In this document: one piece after another, positions 1-13,130 of the stretch
How the letters are laid out: each line of letters opens with the position of its first letter
How positions within the stretch are numbered: position 1 is the stretch's first letter
Assembly (NCBI GenBank): GCA_018340375.1
Contig: JAFFJZ010000003.1
Location: 12,586,001-12,650,000 of the forward strand
Direction: 5' to 3'
Origin: Gonatopus flavifemur
Taxonomy: Eukaryota > Arthropoda > Insecta > Hymenoptera > Dryinidae
Length of the DNA: 64,000 bases
Notes under the pieces: generated by a model
Told to the model about the DNA's origin: nothing
Databases searched by the model: none
Seen by the model: only the letters and a program-made list of their open reading frames with translations
Position numbers and translations under genes: made by a program

Positions 1-3000
1 ACGAGAACTGCCCAAGTTCTAATCAGACCCTGATGAGATCTAGAAAATCACGTGAATCATTTTTACCCGGCTCTCTCCGTTACCCAACAGATACAGGATC
101 TTGACAATGTCCTAAATTGTTGCATGAGAAGGACGTCTCACCATGGTGAAAAATTTCCATTGAATTTTATGGATTGATTACAAAATTTGTCAACTTTTTG
201 ACTGTAAATGATCATTAAAGCACATCGAACTCATGAAAAACCATTTTTTGATGAATTCCAATGAGTTTAAGTAGTATAATTTACCGTTGTAAAATTTGTA
301 ATTGGATTCAATAGATTTTTCAAGTCATGGTATGCCATATTTAGTGGATTCCATCCCCTCATCGTGGGGGAATTGTTTTTCCATCAAAAATGAGAGATTT
401 TTCTACCAGTTTGATGAATTATTTTGTTTTTTAGCTGTTGAATCATCTAGAAATGAAGAGAAAGTCCACCAAATTATGGTGAGAAATCCCCCATCTATGG
501 AGGAACTTTGCTACCACCATTTTTTGGGGTAAAATTCCGCAATCATTTCTTACAGTTCGTGTTTTACTGGACACTGAATTATTCATTCATTCAATATTTC
601 TAAGGAAAAGATTTACAATAAAATTGCAAGATTTATCCGACAAGCAAATCTATATTTCTTTCTGTTCATAATAATTCCCTGCTTTAAACAAAAAAACACA
701 CCCACTGTGTCTGAGAGACCACAATATTTGTACAATGATTTTGTATGGAATGAGGGATACAGGTCTATTCGCTTTCCTCTGAATGAAAAAAATTAATCTT
801 GCAACCAAACAAGATGGCATAAATTATAAATTCACTGTAAAACAAAATCTTGGTATATGTATCGAAATTTGTTGAGAAGCAATTAACCCAATCACAGTGG
901 ATAAAAATTCTTAAATATTTGCTAAATTTTTCGCTTTTTTCTTTCCGGTAGAATTATCACATTTTTGCCACATTTTGTAATAGAAATACCGAAAAATCGG
1001 TATATTTACCATATTTCCCGACTTTTTCTTCGGGTTAATTGTTGCCTTATTACCGAGAAATTTCTCAGTAGATTCCCTGTTTTATTTTACAGTGTTGTTT
1101 AACAAAACAACATTGTTTTCAATGTTCGTTCGATTTATCTCAGAACTCATTCCTCGGTGCTTTCTTCATGCCAAAATGCAATAATTGCCCGTTTGGAAGC
1201 ATTTTATTTCAGTCTTATATATTTTCGTTTTCAAATTCAAATCACTTAAAAACTCTATGTACTGCATATTCGAGCTTGGTATTATTAGCTAAGTTGGAAA
1301 ACGACGAACTCCTGGAATAATAATGAAACGATCATGTCATTATTTAATTCGAAGTTATAGCTATTTAAAATTTTCTGGATTTTCAGCCAATCAGAATTCA
1401 ACAGCTTTGAATTATTATCACTCTGAAACAAAGAATGATAGAATATTTCAGTTTCTTCCAAAGATCTACCATTTCTCAATATTGCGAATCGTGTCAAGCT
1501 GAAATACGTAGAGCACAGTAATTTTGAGTGATTGGGATTTGAAGGGAAAATATAAAAATGAAATTCTTCCAAACGAGAAATTATTGCATTTTGCCTACAG
1601 AATGTGCCAATAAAATCCAGCCCACGAATTTTGATACACCCTGTACATGAAAATTACTTTATTTAGAAATTTAATTTATATGATTTTTATAAAATTACGT
1701 GAAACTTGAATATAAACTATATCAAATGATATGTAAATTATATATAATTTTGAGAAATTTGTCTATTCGGGTCGTAATCTTTTACTGTGGTGAGAAAGAA
1801 AATGTTGTTTTGAACCTTGAAGCCATTCGAGGTATGAAAAGATTGTTTTCAACGACCATTTCAAGGCCACAATTACAGAAATTCATAAAGATGATCCTGG
1901 TTCTTTTGTCCGGAATATAGCAGTCTTATACAAAAATTATATAATTTGTAAATTTCTTGATTTGAGAAGGAAAAACAACCTGGAGAACCAATAACCTAAT
2001 AAACATCATATTTAGAACGATCGTTGGCTCAACTAAATTCAAATTTAGTTTCTCTGACTTTAGTTGCTGTTACTAATTTGAAGTTGCCTTTACTACAGCG
2101 TTTATTACCGGCTTCTATTCTCTTATTACTCGGAACTAATTTTCACAACTAACTTCAGTTCATTCGGTCAAATAAATGATTCTTTTCGGTGTAGTTGTAA
2201 CGCCTGTCCCAACGGAAAACCAGAAACCCAAAACAGTCAATTTCGAGTTACTAGTTAAATTAGCAAATCATAAGTAGGCTAATAAGATCTCTAGTTGTTC
2301 GTTGGGGTAGGTGTTACAAACAGAGAATTACTAGACAAATTTCTTATGGGTTACAATGACATAATCAAGTTCACTCAAAAGGACAATATAAATGTGGTGA
2401 TTTTTGATATTCAATTTTCACTGTGTGGACAAGTTTGAGATATAATGTTCATTGGGAAAGATACACGATAGACGTAGAATTATTCCTCGAAACTTTGAGG
2501 GTAATAGATTTCATAAGACCAGAATAGGGGTAGTGCAAGGTTATGTAGGCACGGTTGGATCCTAGATACGCGGAATATTGTGACATTTCTTTCCATCGTG
2601 ACATACAATTTTCAGGCTGGTATAGCCTCCTCCTTGGCGTTTTTACTTCAATATATCCCTATTCTATCCGCAGAATGAAATACGATACACCTATTTTCCA
2701 TCCTCCTCTTTTTTGTCATCTCTCCCGTGTGCCCTGTGTACCCAGGAGGCGCGCAGTTGGGACTTTACCGGTAAATACAAACAAACAACCGTGTCTTTTG
2801 GCTTTCCTCTTTCAAGTTCACGACGAGATCGACGATGACACGACAACGATCGTGACAATACGAGAATACAACGAGGGTTACCCACAGTTATATTCTACGT
2901 TATACTTATACAACGTGTTGTATGCCAAACATAGATTTGAATACAGAGATTCAAGAGAGTGAAGAAAGGAAAACAGAGAGAATGGGAAAGTGGCGAATAA

Positions 3001-6000
3001 AAGATAGGATGCTTTTGTATTTGTAACGAATGAGATGATGGGTATGCCTTGTAAGGGATATCGATATTTCAATTTGTGTAAAATATGTTGTTTTTATTAT
3101 CGTTCCTTCCCGGTGCGGTGGTGCAGTGAGTTCGACAGTGCAAACATTCTTGCATACTTGTATGAAGAATAATCCATGGAATATGCAAAGGCCGACATTA
3201 TATACGGGCCGCAAACAGCTCGTCCGTGAATGCAGAAATGCCGTAGCGTCTCCATTATTTTCCAATAATCCAATAATTTTGTTATGAAAAAATATTGTGA
3301 ATACCTCATTGCAATCTGTACTCGACACTTCAGTTTCAAAAGAATGTTCATGAGCGTTGGGTTGGAAAGAATATACGACGAATTCGAGATGATTAGAATG
3401 AATTTCAATAACGTTAAACACAAATTGTGTACAGGAATTATTGTTATTGAAGATTACTCTTTTACATACTCTAAATTCAAGTACTCAATTTATTCCCTGA
3501 TCACACACGAAGAATTCTATTGTTGTTTTTGAAAAAGAATTTTTCGCGAATTATCAGGGATTCTTTTCCTTATATAAAATTTTCCATATTAATAACTAGA
3601 ATATCAAATCCAAAGTTTAATCACTGGTCTAATGATTCAGATTTATATTGTCGAGATCTATCAAGGTGAGTAAAATTATTGAATAATAAAACTCCTCGCA
3701 AAGTTTTCATACGACAATACATGGCGCATTCAACGACAGTCGTTCGAAAGCTCGAACGCTGAAATTAAAAATCTCCCTTCTCTTCTCGTTGACCGAAAAA
3801 TCCCTTTTTGGCATCTGCATTTCGGCATAGTATTATATCGAACGACCGGTATGAATTCCTGAAAATGTTGGGTCTTTGCTCTTGGGTCCTCGCGAAACTA
3901 CTCGGGCCGTCGTTAATCCGACATCCGAATGTTTGACAGAATAATTTTCACGTTAGCGGGGAGCATTATTCGCCTTTATGCTTGCCCCAAGCTCGTGCAT
4001 TGTCACTGAAATAAGCCGTATCCCACACCGTGGTACGGTGTATACCCTTGTCCTTTATGTTAACGTTTACACACGAGTGTACGTGTGATCACAAAACGAG
4101 AGCCACGGCTCGTTTGTGGATGTAGTAGATGCTGCATGTCTCCTCGCATATTGAAAACTTGTATCCTGTTTGGGTGATCCATAGGACCTAGGTAACTCGG
4201 GCACCCAAATATATGAACAACTTTTCATATCACGCCCTCCTCCTTTCATCCTCAGTAATGTAAGCAATAATTACACAAAAGAAATTAAATTACAAATCGC
4301 TATGTAATACGAATATTACAACAACATCATTGAAAACATTTGATAATCCTGCAGGTTTCATTATAAACTTGAAATAGAATAAGAAATCCATAAACGTATT
4401 TCTCTTTCATAGAACCATTCATAATTGATGTAATTGGAATGTAGAAGATCAGTTGTCGCAGTACATTCCCCGAACATTCCAGAATTTTGAGATTCGAAAG
4501 AAAAGAAACATCGCCTCTCTTCATATCTTGAAGCGAAGAACCACATTCCATGGAGGACCATCTTATTTTATTGGACTGAAAGGTGTCAAATATAGGTGGC
4601 GAGGGCTTCGTGTCTCTTGTCATCTCTTTTACACACACATATACCCACTCGCACACATATTTATTGTACGTTATGTGGGCTTGAAGTAAAGACCTATCAT
4701 GGACATCTTCTTCTTTCTGCTTCTTTTCTTTTTTGGTTTCTCACTCCTCCTGCCGTACCGACTCCGGTCTGATTTCAATGTAGGTAAAATCCGAAAGTGA
4801 GAGAAGTGGACCCAAGGACCATTGTAACCGAATGACAGTTTTTTGACAGATTCTGTTCCGATTCGGTTCTGCCCTCTCGAGAGGTAACACATGTACCTGA
4901 GAAGGCTGATCCAACGGCCTATGAGAGTCATAGCTCGTTCCTAGACTACACGAGATTGACGTTTCCAATTCTATTTTATCTCTATTCCACTTTTCAAGCT
5001 CTTGTTAATATATCGTAGATGAAAATATTGATATACGTTATAATATGTTCATCGAAATGATTTATAATACTGCAAGAAATTTGAAGTTTAATAGAACAAG
5101 CTAAGAATTGAGAATTGATCAATTTTGTACTTGGATCTTATTCCAAAATTGTAAGGTTGATTTACTAACTCATGTCAATATTTACTATCCACGATATTTA
5201 AAGTTTATCATAAATCAACGCCGTGACATATTTGTTTCTAAATCGTTCAGAATTATATATAATTTGTATATAATTATTATGTAAAAATTTTTCTCGATAT
5301 TGAAATCTCATATACATAATTTCATTTCGTTCACTGAATATAATAGAAGATTTCAATGATTCGGAGAATTCCTGCAACATAGACATTCTATGTAAAGTTT
5401 ATTATACAAAAATAACGAATTTGTAAAAAGTGATATCCCTAGATTCTTTGAATAACCCTTTATGTATAGCGCAGCACGTGGTATTCCATCGAACCTAGAA
5501 TCATCCTATTTAGCCTACACAAATCATTTCTGGCATTTAGGTAAGCTCGTTGACAGTGAGGTATTACCATCCATGTATCACGTGTTGTCTACCGCAGGAG
5601 CCAATTCCAAAGATGCGTTCTCGTAAGAAACAAAATTTCTTTTTTGAAAACAGATTGAAAACATACTTCAAGGACTTTTAATAGCAGCACTGTGTATTTA
5701 TAAATAAATCTATGAAATTGATATGTGAAAATAGTATCAGAAAATTTGGTTGAAAAATAATTCAAATACAACGATTAACCATAGGTTAAACGATTTTCGT
5801 GCAACGTGGTTCGAGGAATTAAATAAAGGATTTGGAGAAAAAAAGAAAATTTGTTTCTTTTTAATCATAATGTATTACTATTGGCACGCTTCTCCCTCAA
5901 TCATATTAATTTGCAAATTTTAAGAGCACATCGCGTCAATGAATAATTTGACAGGAAGATGCCATCGCAATTTACATTCGTCTTAATCCGATAACGATCG

Positions 6001-6458
6001 CTCATCTCCACTCGCTCGAGAGGCTTATTTGTATATAGAGATGCGTGGGACAGATAAATAATCTAGTCAATTTGACACTCTCATCGATGGCTCTAATGGG
6101 TGCTTTCAACCCTGGACCAACCGGTTGAGACCCAGCCATGGCATACGATGACAGAGGTCTGCAATTTCACCACGACATTCTTCCTTTCGACGTATATCAG
6201 ATGCCGGAGACATATGGTTGACTCAAACACACGTGATCTCCAAGAAATTCGGATATTTATCTATAATATTTATTCTTCTAAAAATGATATACAAATATAA
6301 TACGTAAAAAATAGTACTAAATTTTATGAGAAATTCTAATAGAAACATTATAAATACTGCGATATAAAATCAATTTTCACGTAAGATATCATAATGGTTG
6401 CATATTTGAGACTCGTTTTGTGAGGTATACAAAAAATATATATCATCATCATTGATTA
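1..6458. other. Gene-free stretch, left end of the window
   Basis: I see no supported gene here. Open frames, the longest about 135 codons at 2555-2962, show no recognisable domain and are flanked by stops with no convincing splice signals. The stretch is AT-rich with two somewhat GC-richer patches, about 2690-2890 and 3840-4060, that could be regulatory. It holds one inverted-repeat element at 833-1094 and a degenerate copy of the GTGGACAAATTTTC family near 1705-1770. Positions 6269-6274 carry a minus-strand AATAAA that could serve the transporter gene ending at 6459. Confidence 0.6.
833..1094. mobile_element. MITE-like inverted-repeat element with CACTGTAAAA ends
   Basis: The left end reads CACTGTAAAACAAAATC. 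The reverse complement of the right end reads CACTGTAAAATAAAACAGG. These form an imperfect terminal inverted repeat about 262 bp apart, with no coding capacity between them. A second element at 35501-35744 starts CACTGGAAAAAA and ends in a matching inverted terminus, so the two may be one family. I see no clear target-site duplication, so the superfamily is unknown. Confidence 0.45.
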
Positions 6459-9400
6459 TTATGCATAAGATTTGTACTCTTTATTCTTCAAATTTTGTAA
6501 ATTCAGCTTAAGAGACACGGCGTGTAGAGGTACCTCTTTGTACTCTTTATGCGGAATGTGCCTGCAAACAAAACAAAAACTCGTGGTAATAACCATGCTT
6601 TATACGTATACAATATTTATTATTGTTAACCAAAGTATTTGATCTACACACCTTCGAACGAAATTGGCAAAATGATCTCGATCCACATTTCGAAGATCAC
6701 TGGGACCACAGATCAAACTAACCACAATACCAACGATCATCACGATGAAAGCTCCGACTAAAGTATAATACATGAATGATATCATGAAAATTCCAAGAGG
6801 TTCTTCCTCTTCGATGATAGCTTCCAACCACGATGGACTGCTTATCGTAGAGTTGGAAATTGCCTCGGTTGTCTGATTAAAAATAATACCGGTTTCTACG
6901 TTCGCGCAACCTTTGATCGAAGTATTCAAAGGTTTGGTATCCCCGCGTTGATGAACTTTATTCCACTGAGCACCACAGATTATAAATATCATGAACAGTA
7001 AAGAAGCAATGCCCCCAGCCACAGCTCCTTTGGTGTTGGCCCATGGGATCAACATGCCCAATGAGAAAATACCCAACATGGTACCAGCACCGATGCTGGC
7101 TAAACTTATGGATAAAGAGAACACGTCACCGAGACGATCCATCAGAAAGACCAATGTTAAACAAACCAACCCTAAAATCACTACTGTGAACTGAAAAACA
7201 AAATCATTTCAAAATTATTTGATTGAAATTTTAATCATTTGTAATAATCAATGTGTAACCTTCATAATATTGGCGGCATTGTGTTCTTTCTTTTCGTTTC
7301 TTGGTAACCAAGGTTCGATAAAATCTTCGTAAATGGTGCCGGCGACTGTATTCAATGCGGCACTCATTGTAGACAAACTGGCACTGACTAGACCTGCTAA
7401 AAACAGACCTGGTAGTCCTGGAACGTTCTCAGCTACATCCAGTACGTAATACGGAAGTATTTGGTCTTTCTTCATAACGAGCTGAGAGAATTGAATAATG
7501 CGCATATGTTTGAACATACTAAATGTAATTTGCAAAATATGATTGTTCACAAAATCCAAAAATTACCTTTGAAGCCAGAGGATCACATTCCTGATATTTT
7601 GCGAACATTGCCAATCCAGTGAATACAGAAGTCCATTTTATAGCGATCACCGCAATCGCCATACATATCATAGCCCTGTATATGAAAGAAACGTGAAAAT
7701 TATCCAAATTTTCTGTTCATAAAAATCACTGGGTTTTATTTCTAATTCTAAACGAAAGAAAGCGATAGATGATTCATTGACAAAATAAATATCGGGGCTA
7801 GTTTTAACTGTGTTTAGTCACCTTCCTCTGAATTTGAAGGGGATACCAGCGCCGGGACATTAGCCAAATTTATTCTGACATTTTATTCCAAAATGTAGCA
7901 AAAAAATCCAAATATCGCTCTACACAGACCAACTTTATCAATTCAAGAAGGTCTGTATAGAGCGATATTTTAATTTTGTTGCTTCATTTTTGAATAAAAT
8001 GTCAGAATAAATTTGGCTAATGTCCTGGCGCTGGTATCGTCTTATTAATTCTGGGGAAAGGAAAATTGAAAAACATTAAGTTTTCATGAATTTTATTTTG
8101 AAATGTATCATAATGAAATCGACTTACTTTCTAGCTTCCCACATTGTGGGAACTGCCAAAAACCTTTGCATTGATAATTGACTGGTCCCCAGTTCAGACG
8201 TCCAAGTCATCATCAATCCTAATGACATACCCCAGAAACTGTTCCTAGCGAATGGGCTGGGATCTAGACTATTGATAAAAAGAAGAATTCATTCAAAAAT
8301 CATTGTTCTGTAATCATTGAGTGTATATTTTTTTAATTATTGAGTCATATATTTACAAGATTTTTGCAATTTCCTTGAGATGCAAGAAAAAGGGAGTGAT
8401 TTTGGGGTGCTAAATGCGAAAACAATACAAATTTCTTGCTCAATATTCATAAGTTTTTATAGAGCTGGAATTATAATGTGACTCAATATGATTTTATATA
8501 AAATTTGTATCAAATTTCTAAAACTTTGTATAAAATATCAATTGAAACTTGAATTTCTATCGATTGAAAATTTTGTATAAAATCACATTGAATCATATAA
8601 TTTTTAGAATCAAAGTTCAAACCCAAAGAACCAAATCTGCTGTTGACCAGGGATTATATCAACATTCAAAAAGCTTTGAAATTCCTGGCACACACGTGGA
8701 AAGATTTTATAAGAATTATATGGCGATTACACAAAAATCTCTGTGGTGATAACATTACACTATGAAATTTATATGTGCATAATTTTCGTACGTATTAATC
8801 ATAAAATGATTATTCGAAATCTCGAGTGGACAAATTTTCAAAATTATATATAACTTCTATAAAAATTATATTGAATTATACATAATTTTGGAATTTTTTT
8901 CCAACTCAGGATATTTTCATCGTCCCAATTTTTACGGTGTTGAATAATATTTAGGAATTTGTTTAAAGTCGAACTCACTCCAGAAGTATTATCCTGCCAC
9001 CGTGTTCAGCGATCCTCCATACTTCGCTGATCCCTCCCACAGCAACAGTGCCTAAAATTACAATTGCCACAAGACTCCCTATGGTAATAATTATTTGAAT
9101 GGTGTCAGCCCAAACCACAGCTTTCAAACCTCCCTATAAATTTGAATGATCAATACATATTAAATCACGACGAATTACATTTTTTCGTTGAATTAGGATT
9201 GGGACTTCAAGAACAGTAAGTATTTTTTTAATAAAAAATATATTGAATTTTCTTTGAGATTTTATAAAAATCTATACAAATTAAATGAATTTTCTATATA
9301 AAAAAAAAGAACATTCACTGTTACCGAAACCCCATTCCTAAGTTGAATGAATCATTCTCACTTCATTACAATGAAAAATCGAAACGAAGTTTCCAAAGTT

Positions 9401-11116
9401 GAATTGCAAAATCCCACGAATTTTAAATATATCATTTTAATTCAAATACTTAGATGAATGCATATTGGAAACTCACTAAAGTAGTATAAAAAATGCAAAC
9501 AATGCATATAACAGGCGTTATATAGTGTAAATTGATAGCCGTCGCTTGTGAAAAGGCCAACGCTGGTACGTAAATCACCAAGGGAGTACGAATCACTGCT
9601 GTGAGAGTACAAAGAAACGAAGCGAATTGACGTACAGGCCTTGCAAATCTAATCTCCAAATATTCGAAAGTACTGGCAAGCTGCAGCCTGTAGAATACCG
9701 GTAAATAGATCCAAGACACTAATACGTTAGCTATCAGTACTGTACAAACGCAGGCCGCGTATTGTGTACCGTAGAGGTATACTTCTGCAGGCACACTGAG
9801 TAATGAAACTCCAGATATATGGCTGAAACAAATATATTAATTGTCTAAATTGAAGAATATACATTTTCTAAAACAACTATCCTTCGCGCTACACTGAGAG
9901 AGAAAAGTCTCTAACTGCGACAATTAACATTTCTATCTGACATGAATAAAAATCTAGTTATCTGAAATATGAATAAAACAGTTCAATCAGACCAAGTGAA
10001 TCTGGCCAAAACCGCAAACAAACCTGACATGATTCTATTCGATTTTCCCAACTTTTGTATGCTCTTGGCACAGCTCGTGTGAAAATATTTCACTGAAATA
10101 ACCGTGAATAATCTCTGAGAAACATCACATTTTCTCTGCAAAATTCTGACAAACTTGAAGAATCTTTGAAATTTTGATAAACAATCTAATATATTTTAGA
10201 ACATTTTGTATAAACTTTTTTCAAACAACTAGAAGAATTTTTTTATTTTCAAACACTTTTTCATTCAGCACATTGGGATAAAATATGTGGAGGTATTTAT
10301 AGAATTTTTGAATTTTCCATTGGTCAAAAAATTGTTAAAAAATTATCAGTTTTGTCAGACTTTTTTCAGAGCGCAATTTCGTTCTATAAACAGTCTGTAC
10401 GAAGTGTTCCAAATGTATCGAATGTTCCATCCAATCTAAGTACATATTTTGTAAAATCGTAGTTTTGTAATCACAGGATTAGAGATAAAATTGTCTTTAC
10501 ACGAGTTAAATTTGTTTGAAAAAAAAATTTCTCCTCTATTTTTTCATCATGAATAAGATTTGCTTGGGGCGTAGGAAAAAATTCAATTATTCACAGACGT
10601 TTATCTACGACGAACAATGTCTATCAATACACATATTCATTTTAAAATAATTGTTATTGGAATTAAGAGGCACGTATGTAAACACTAACGATCTTCATTG
10701 TCATTTTCAAGCGTATTCCACAGCTGCTACATTTCACCTTTAATATCTTCAATATATCATCTTTTCACGGTCTTTTCATTATCGTGAATAGTTTTGATTT
10801 GTTGCTTTGCCGAACGTATTATTCATGTTTGTCTTTCACGAGATAGGTAAATGAAATCTTTAAGATGAACAAACTTGTATCACATGTTTGCTTACCTTGC
10901 AACTAGACTCATCGCGATAGGGAAGAAGGACATTGTTTTTCCTCCCATCAAATATTCCGTCGTATTATCTTGCTTTTTGCCGAAAAATCCAAAGTAAACT
11001 CCTATCAAAGCACTTACTCCCAATAGGATACCAAAGAGTGCGTAATCGATCCATCCAAACGTGATGTGTCTCAATTGATGTCCGATAATGAAATTCGATG
11101 CAGTGATGTTCTCCAT
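6459..11116 (-). CDS. SLC5-family sodium/solute symporter, monocarboxylate-transporter-like (8 coding exons)
   Basis: Sodium-coupled plasma-membrane symporter of the solute:sodium symporter fold, closest by eye to the SLC5A8/SLC5A12 (monocarboxylate) and SLC5A6 (multivitamin) branch. Coding exons on the minus strand: 10896-11116, 9477-9822, 8979-9133, 8128-8268, 7567-7675, 7260-7481, 6652-7190 and 6459-6561. They total 1836 nt and give 611 aa, with all junction phases agreeing. Evidence: the start ENITASNF leads into a first membrane span; EYLMGGKTMSFFPIAMSLVA runs into ISGVSLLSVPAEVYLYGTQY across intron 1; GGLKAVVWADTIQ and PGLPGLFLAGLVSASLSTMS are family-typical core motifs. Multiple hydrophobic spans follow, and the loop near residues 450-500 has potential N-glycosylation sites. 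The ATG lies 4 nt after an acceptor AG (CTTTAG|AACAATGG), so a separate upstream leader exon is likely. Substrate cannot be fixed from sequence. Gene identity is fairly sure; the subfamily is less so. Confidence 0.9.
7837..8043. mobile_element. MITE copy A inside an intron of the transporter gene
   Basis: About 207 bp, almost a perfect fold-back. The left arm AAGGGGATACCAGCGCC..GGACATTAGCC is mirrored at the right end as GGCTAATGTCC..GGCGCTGGTATC. Inside is a second inverted pair around AGACC/GGTCT, which joins TATCGCTCTACACAGACC to GGTCTGTATAGAGCGATA. It lies in the intron between the exons at 8128-8268 and 7567-7675. It shares ends and core with the element at 34128-34371. There is no coding capacity. 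Confidence 0.75.
8821..8910. repeat. AT-rich inverted-repeat element, GTGGACAAATTTTC family, copy 1
   Basis: The left end reads CTCGAGTGGACAAATTTTC, and the inverted right end reads CCTGAGTTGGAAAAAAATTCC. The middle is made of ATATAA-type runs. The same layout recurs at 35768-35875, 37884-37975 (right end lost) and 39841-39940, with degenerate pieces near 1705-1770, 11355-11420, 38262-38289 and 56590-56640. It lies in the intron between the second and third downstream transporter exons. It is probably a miniature non-autonomous element. Confidence 0.6.
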
Positions 11117-11120
11117 TGTT

Positions 11121-13092
11121 CTAAAGGTATTTTTCAGTATGAGAAATTAGGACGAAATGAAATTTCAATGGGAAATTTGTATATCATTGAGGGTTTCCAA
11201 ATCTCTCTGCTCAAAATACTCAAAGATGATTCAATAAAATGGAATAAAGCAATCCGCTAAACGTTTTATTCGTATGGAACATGGGTGGTTGGGGATGCGT
11301 TTTTCCATTTTATTCAATCATCTTTGGTTATATAAATCCACCAATATGAAGAAAATATTGAAAATTATATATAATTTATATATAATTATAGATATAAATT
11401 TTATATAATTTTCACGACGTCCAATCTTCCATCAATATTCCACCTTTATTCCACCGGAATCCTGAAAAGAGGATTGATGGTTGAGCTGTACGGGCTGGTA
11501 TTTTGGGTATTCTTTATGAATTCATAAAACCTTCATTTTATACAGGTACTTTTCAGGAACATCTATTTTGCTACATTTAAATTCAACAAATATACTTGTG
11601 CTGTCCGAAGAACGTATGTGAAATTTTCATGATACTAATATCTGACGTTCCTCTTGAAATTTTGCTATTAGATATCCATCGAGTCAATCAGTTTAAGCGG
11701 AATTTTTCGAGTGCTAGAATGTCAGAATCTTTTCACGCATAGTTGATTATTCCATTCAATTCAACTGGATTTGATTCAACATAAAATAAGATCAATCAAT
11801 TGACAATTTAATAGGATTAAATAACAACTTTCAAGTGGGGAGATGAAGGAACACGGTTTAAAAGCAGGTCTAGCTCACCCTAGAGTGTAAGCGGTAAACA
11901 TAGAATCAATATAAAATATACAAAACAAATATCAATCACCCAGAGAGTTCATCCAATTTTCTGCCTCGAATCTTTGGATAAATTCCATGACGTTAAACGT
12001 CTGTGTTTGAAATTACTTATTTTCTCGAGGGGAAACGAAAATCAATGACAAACTGGCAATAAAAAGTAGAATAAATACAAATATAATTATAAAACAATAT
12101 CACAAACAGCTTTCAATTGTGATAAAGATAAGAAAGAAATCCTGAAGGAAATTGATATTCATAAAACACATTTCGCCACATGATCCAACATAAAAAGAGA
12201 TACATCTGGAACATGAATTTTTGATTGTATAATTAATTCAACGCGTATATTATTGATTCTATATAGTCTTCGTTCCAAGTTAATCGACGGGAATGATGAA
12301 TTTTTTCCAATTTTAGATATCACATGTGTTGACATACGATTTGTTATATTTTAAGAGCCATGTCTCCTGTTATTCGCATTACTAATAAATGGAAATTTTT
12401 GAATGCGAATGTACAATCAAATAAGTTCCATGAAACAATATCATTCCTTTTATAATGAAATGCATAAAAATGTATTGAAAACATGACTGTTCAATTAAAT
12501 AAACCTGAATTCAATACAAAAAATGTATATCTATACTTATAAAACTCACTCTATTCGTTCACATTCGTTCCACTGGAAAAAGTATTAGACTCCTCAATGA
12601 TTATTGATCGAGTGTTAATTATTCACTGAATGTAATATTACATCATTAAGTAGTGCCAAATACAGCCTGTATTCGCGATAGAATAATCATTTCTAGGTTC
12701 CACGGACGAGAGATTTGAAATGAAAAGTACCTGACGCAATACACCGGCTCACTAATAATGAGAGAACCTTACCAAATGCTCTATATGTCTGCTAGACATT
12801 AGTTTTTAATTTATAACCCGTAAAAGATAAGAGAATCGAACCACTTGTGAAGTTTCGTAAATAGTGCGAAGAAGAATCCTGTGAATCGACACTTCTAGTA
12901 TTCAAACCTGATTTGTTTGTCAAAATAATCTATACGATAAAGACGGTTGAATCAACTAACGAAAAGAAGAAGAAGAAGAAGAAGAAGAAATTTAAAACAA
13001 TGATGTAAATGTATTTTACAATGTTGTTATATACATATATTTTACACAACATAATTTGTAATTAATCTGATGAAATTGGGTCTATTCTTCAA
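11121..13092. other. Intergenic region between the transporter and ITFG2
   Basis: This lies upstream of the transporter coding start and downstream of ITFG2. It probably holds a leader exon and the promoter of the transporter, but I cannot place them. It contains an AT-rich degenerate repeat near 11355-11420, a (GAA)n microsatellite at 12962-12989 and no credible coding frame. Confidence 0.5.
12962..12989. repeat. GAA trinucleotide microsatellite
   Basis: About nine uninterrupted AAG/GAA units in non-coding DNA just past the 3' end of ITFG2. Confidence 0.9.
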
Positions 13093-13098
13093 TTTATT
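13093..13098 (-). terminator. Poly(A) signal of ITFG2
   Basis: Read on the minus strand this is AATAAA, about 33 nt after the ITFG2 stop at 13131. It is a well-placed canonical hexamer. Confidence 0.6.
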
Positions 13099-13130
13099 CA
13101 AGGAACAATAGAATAAAGTTTGATTCATAT

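Noticed and set aside
2555..2962. 135-codon open frame on the plus strand
   Set aside because: No recognisable motif, mixed low-complexity composition and no splice or promoter support.
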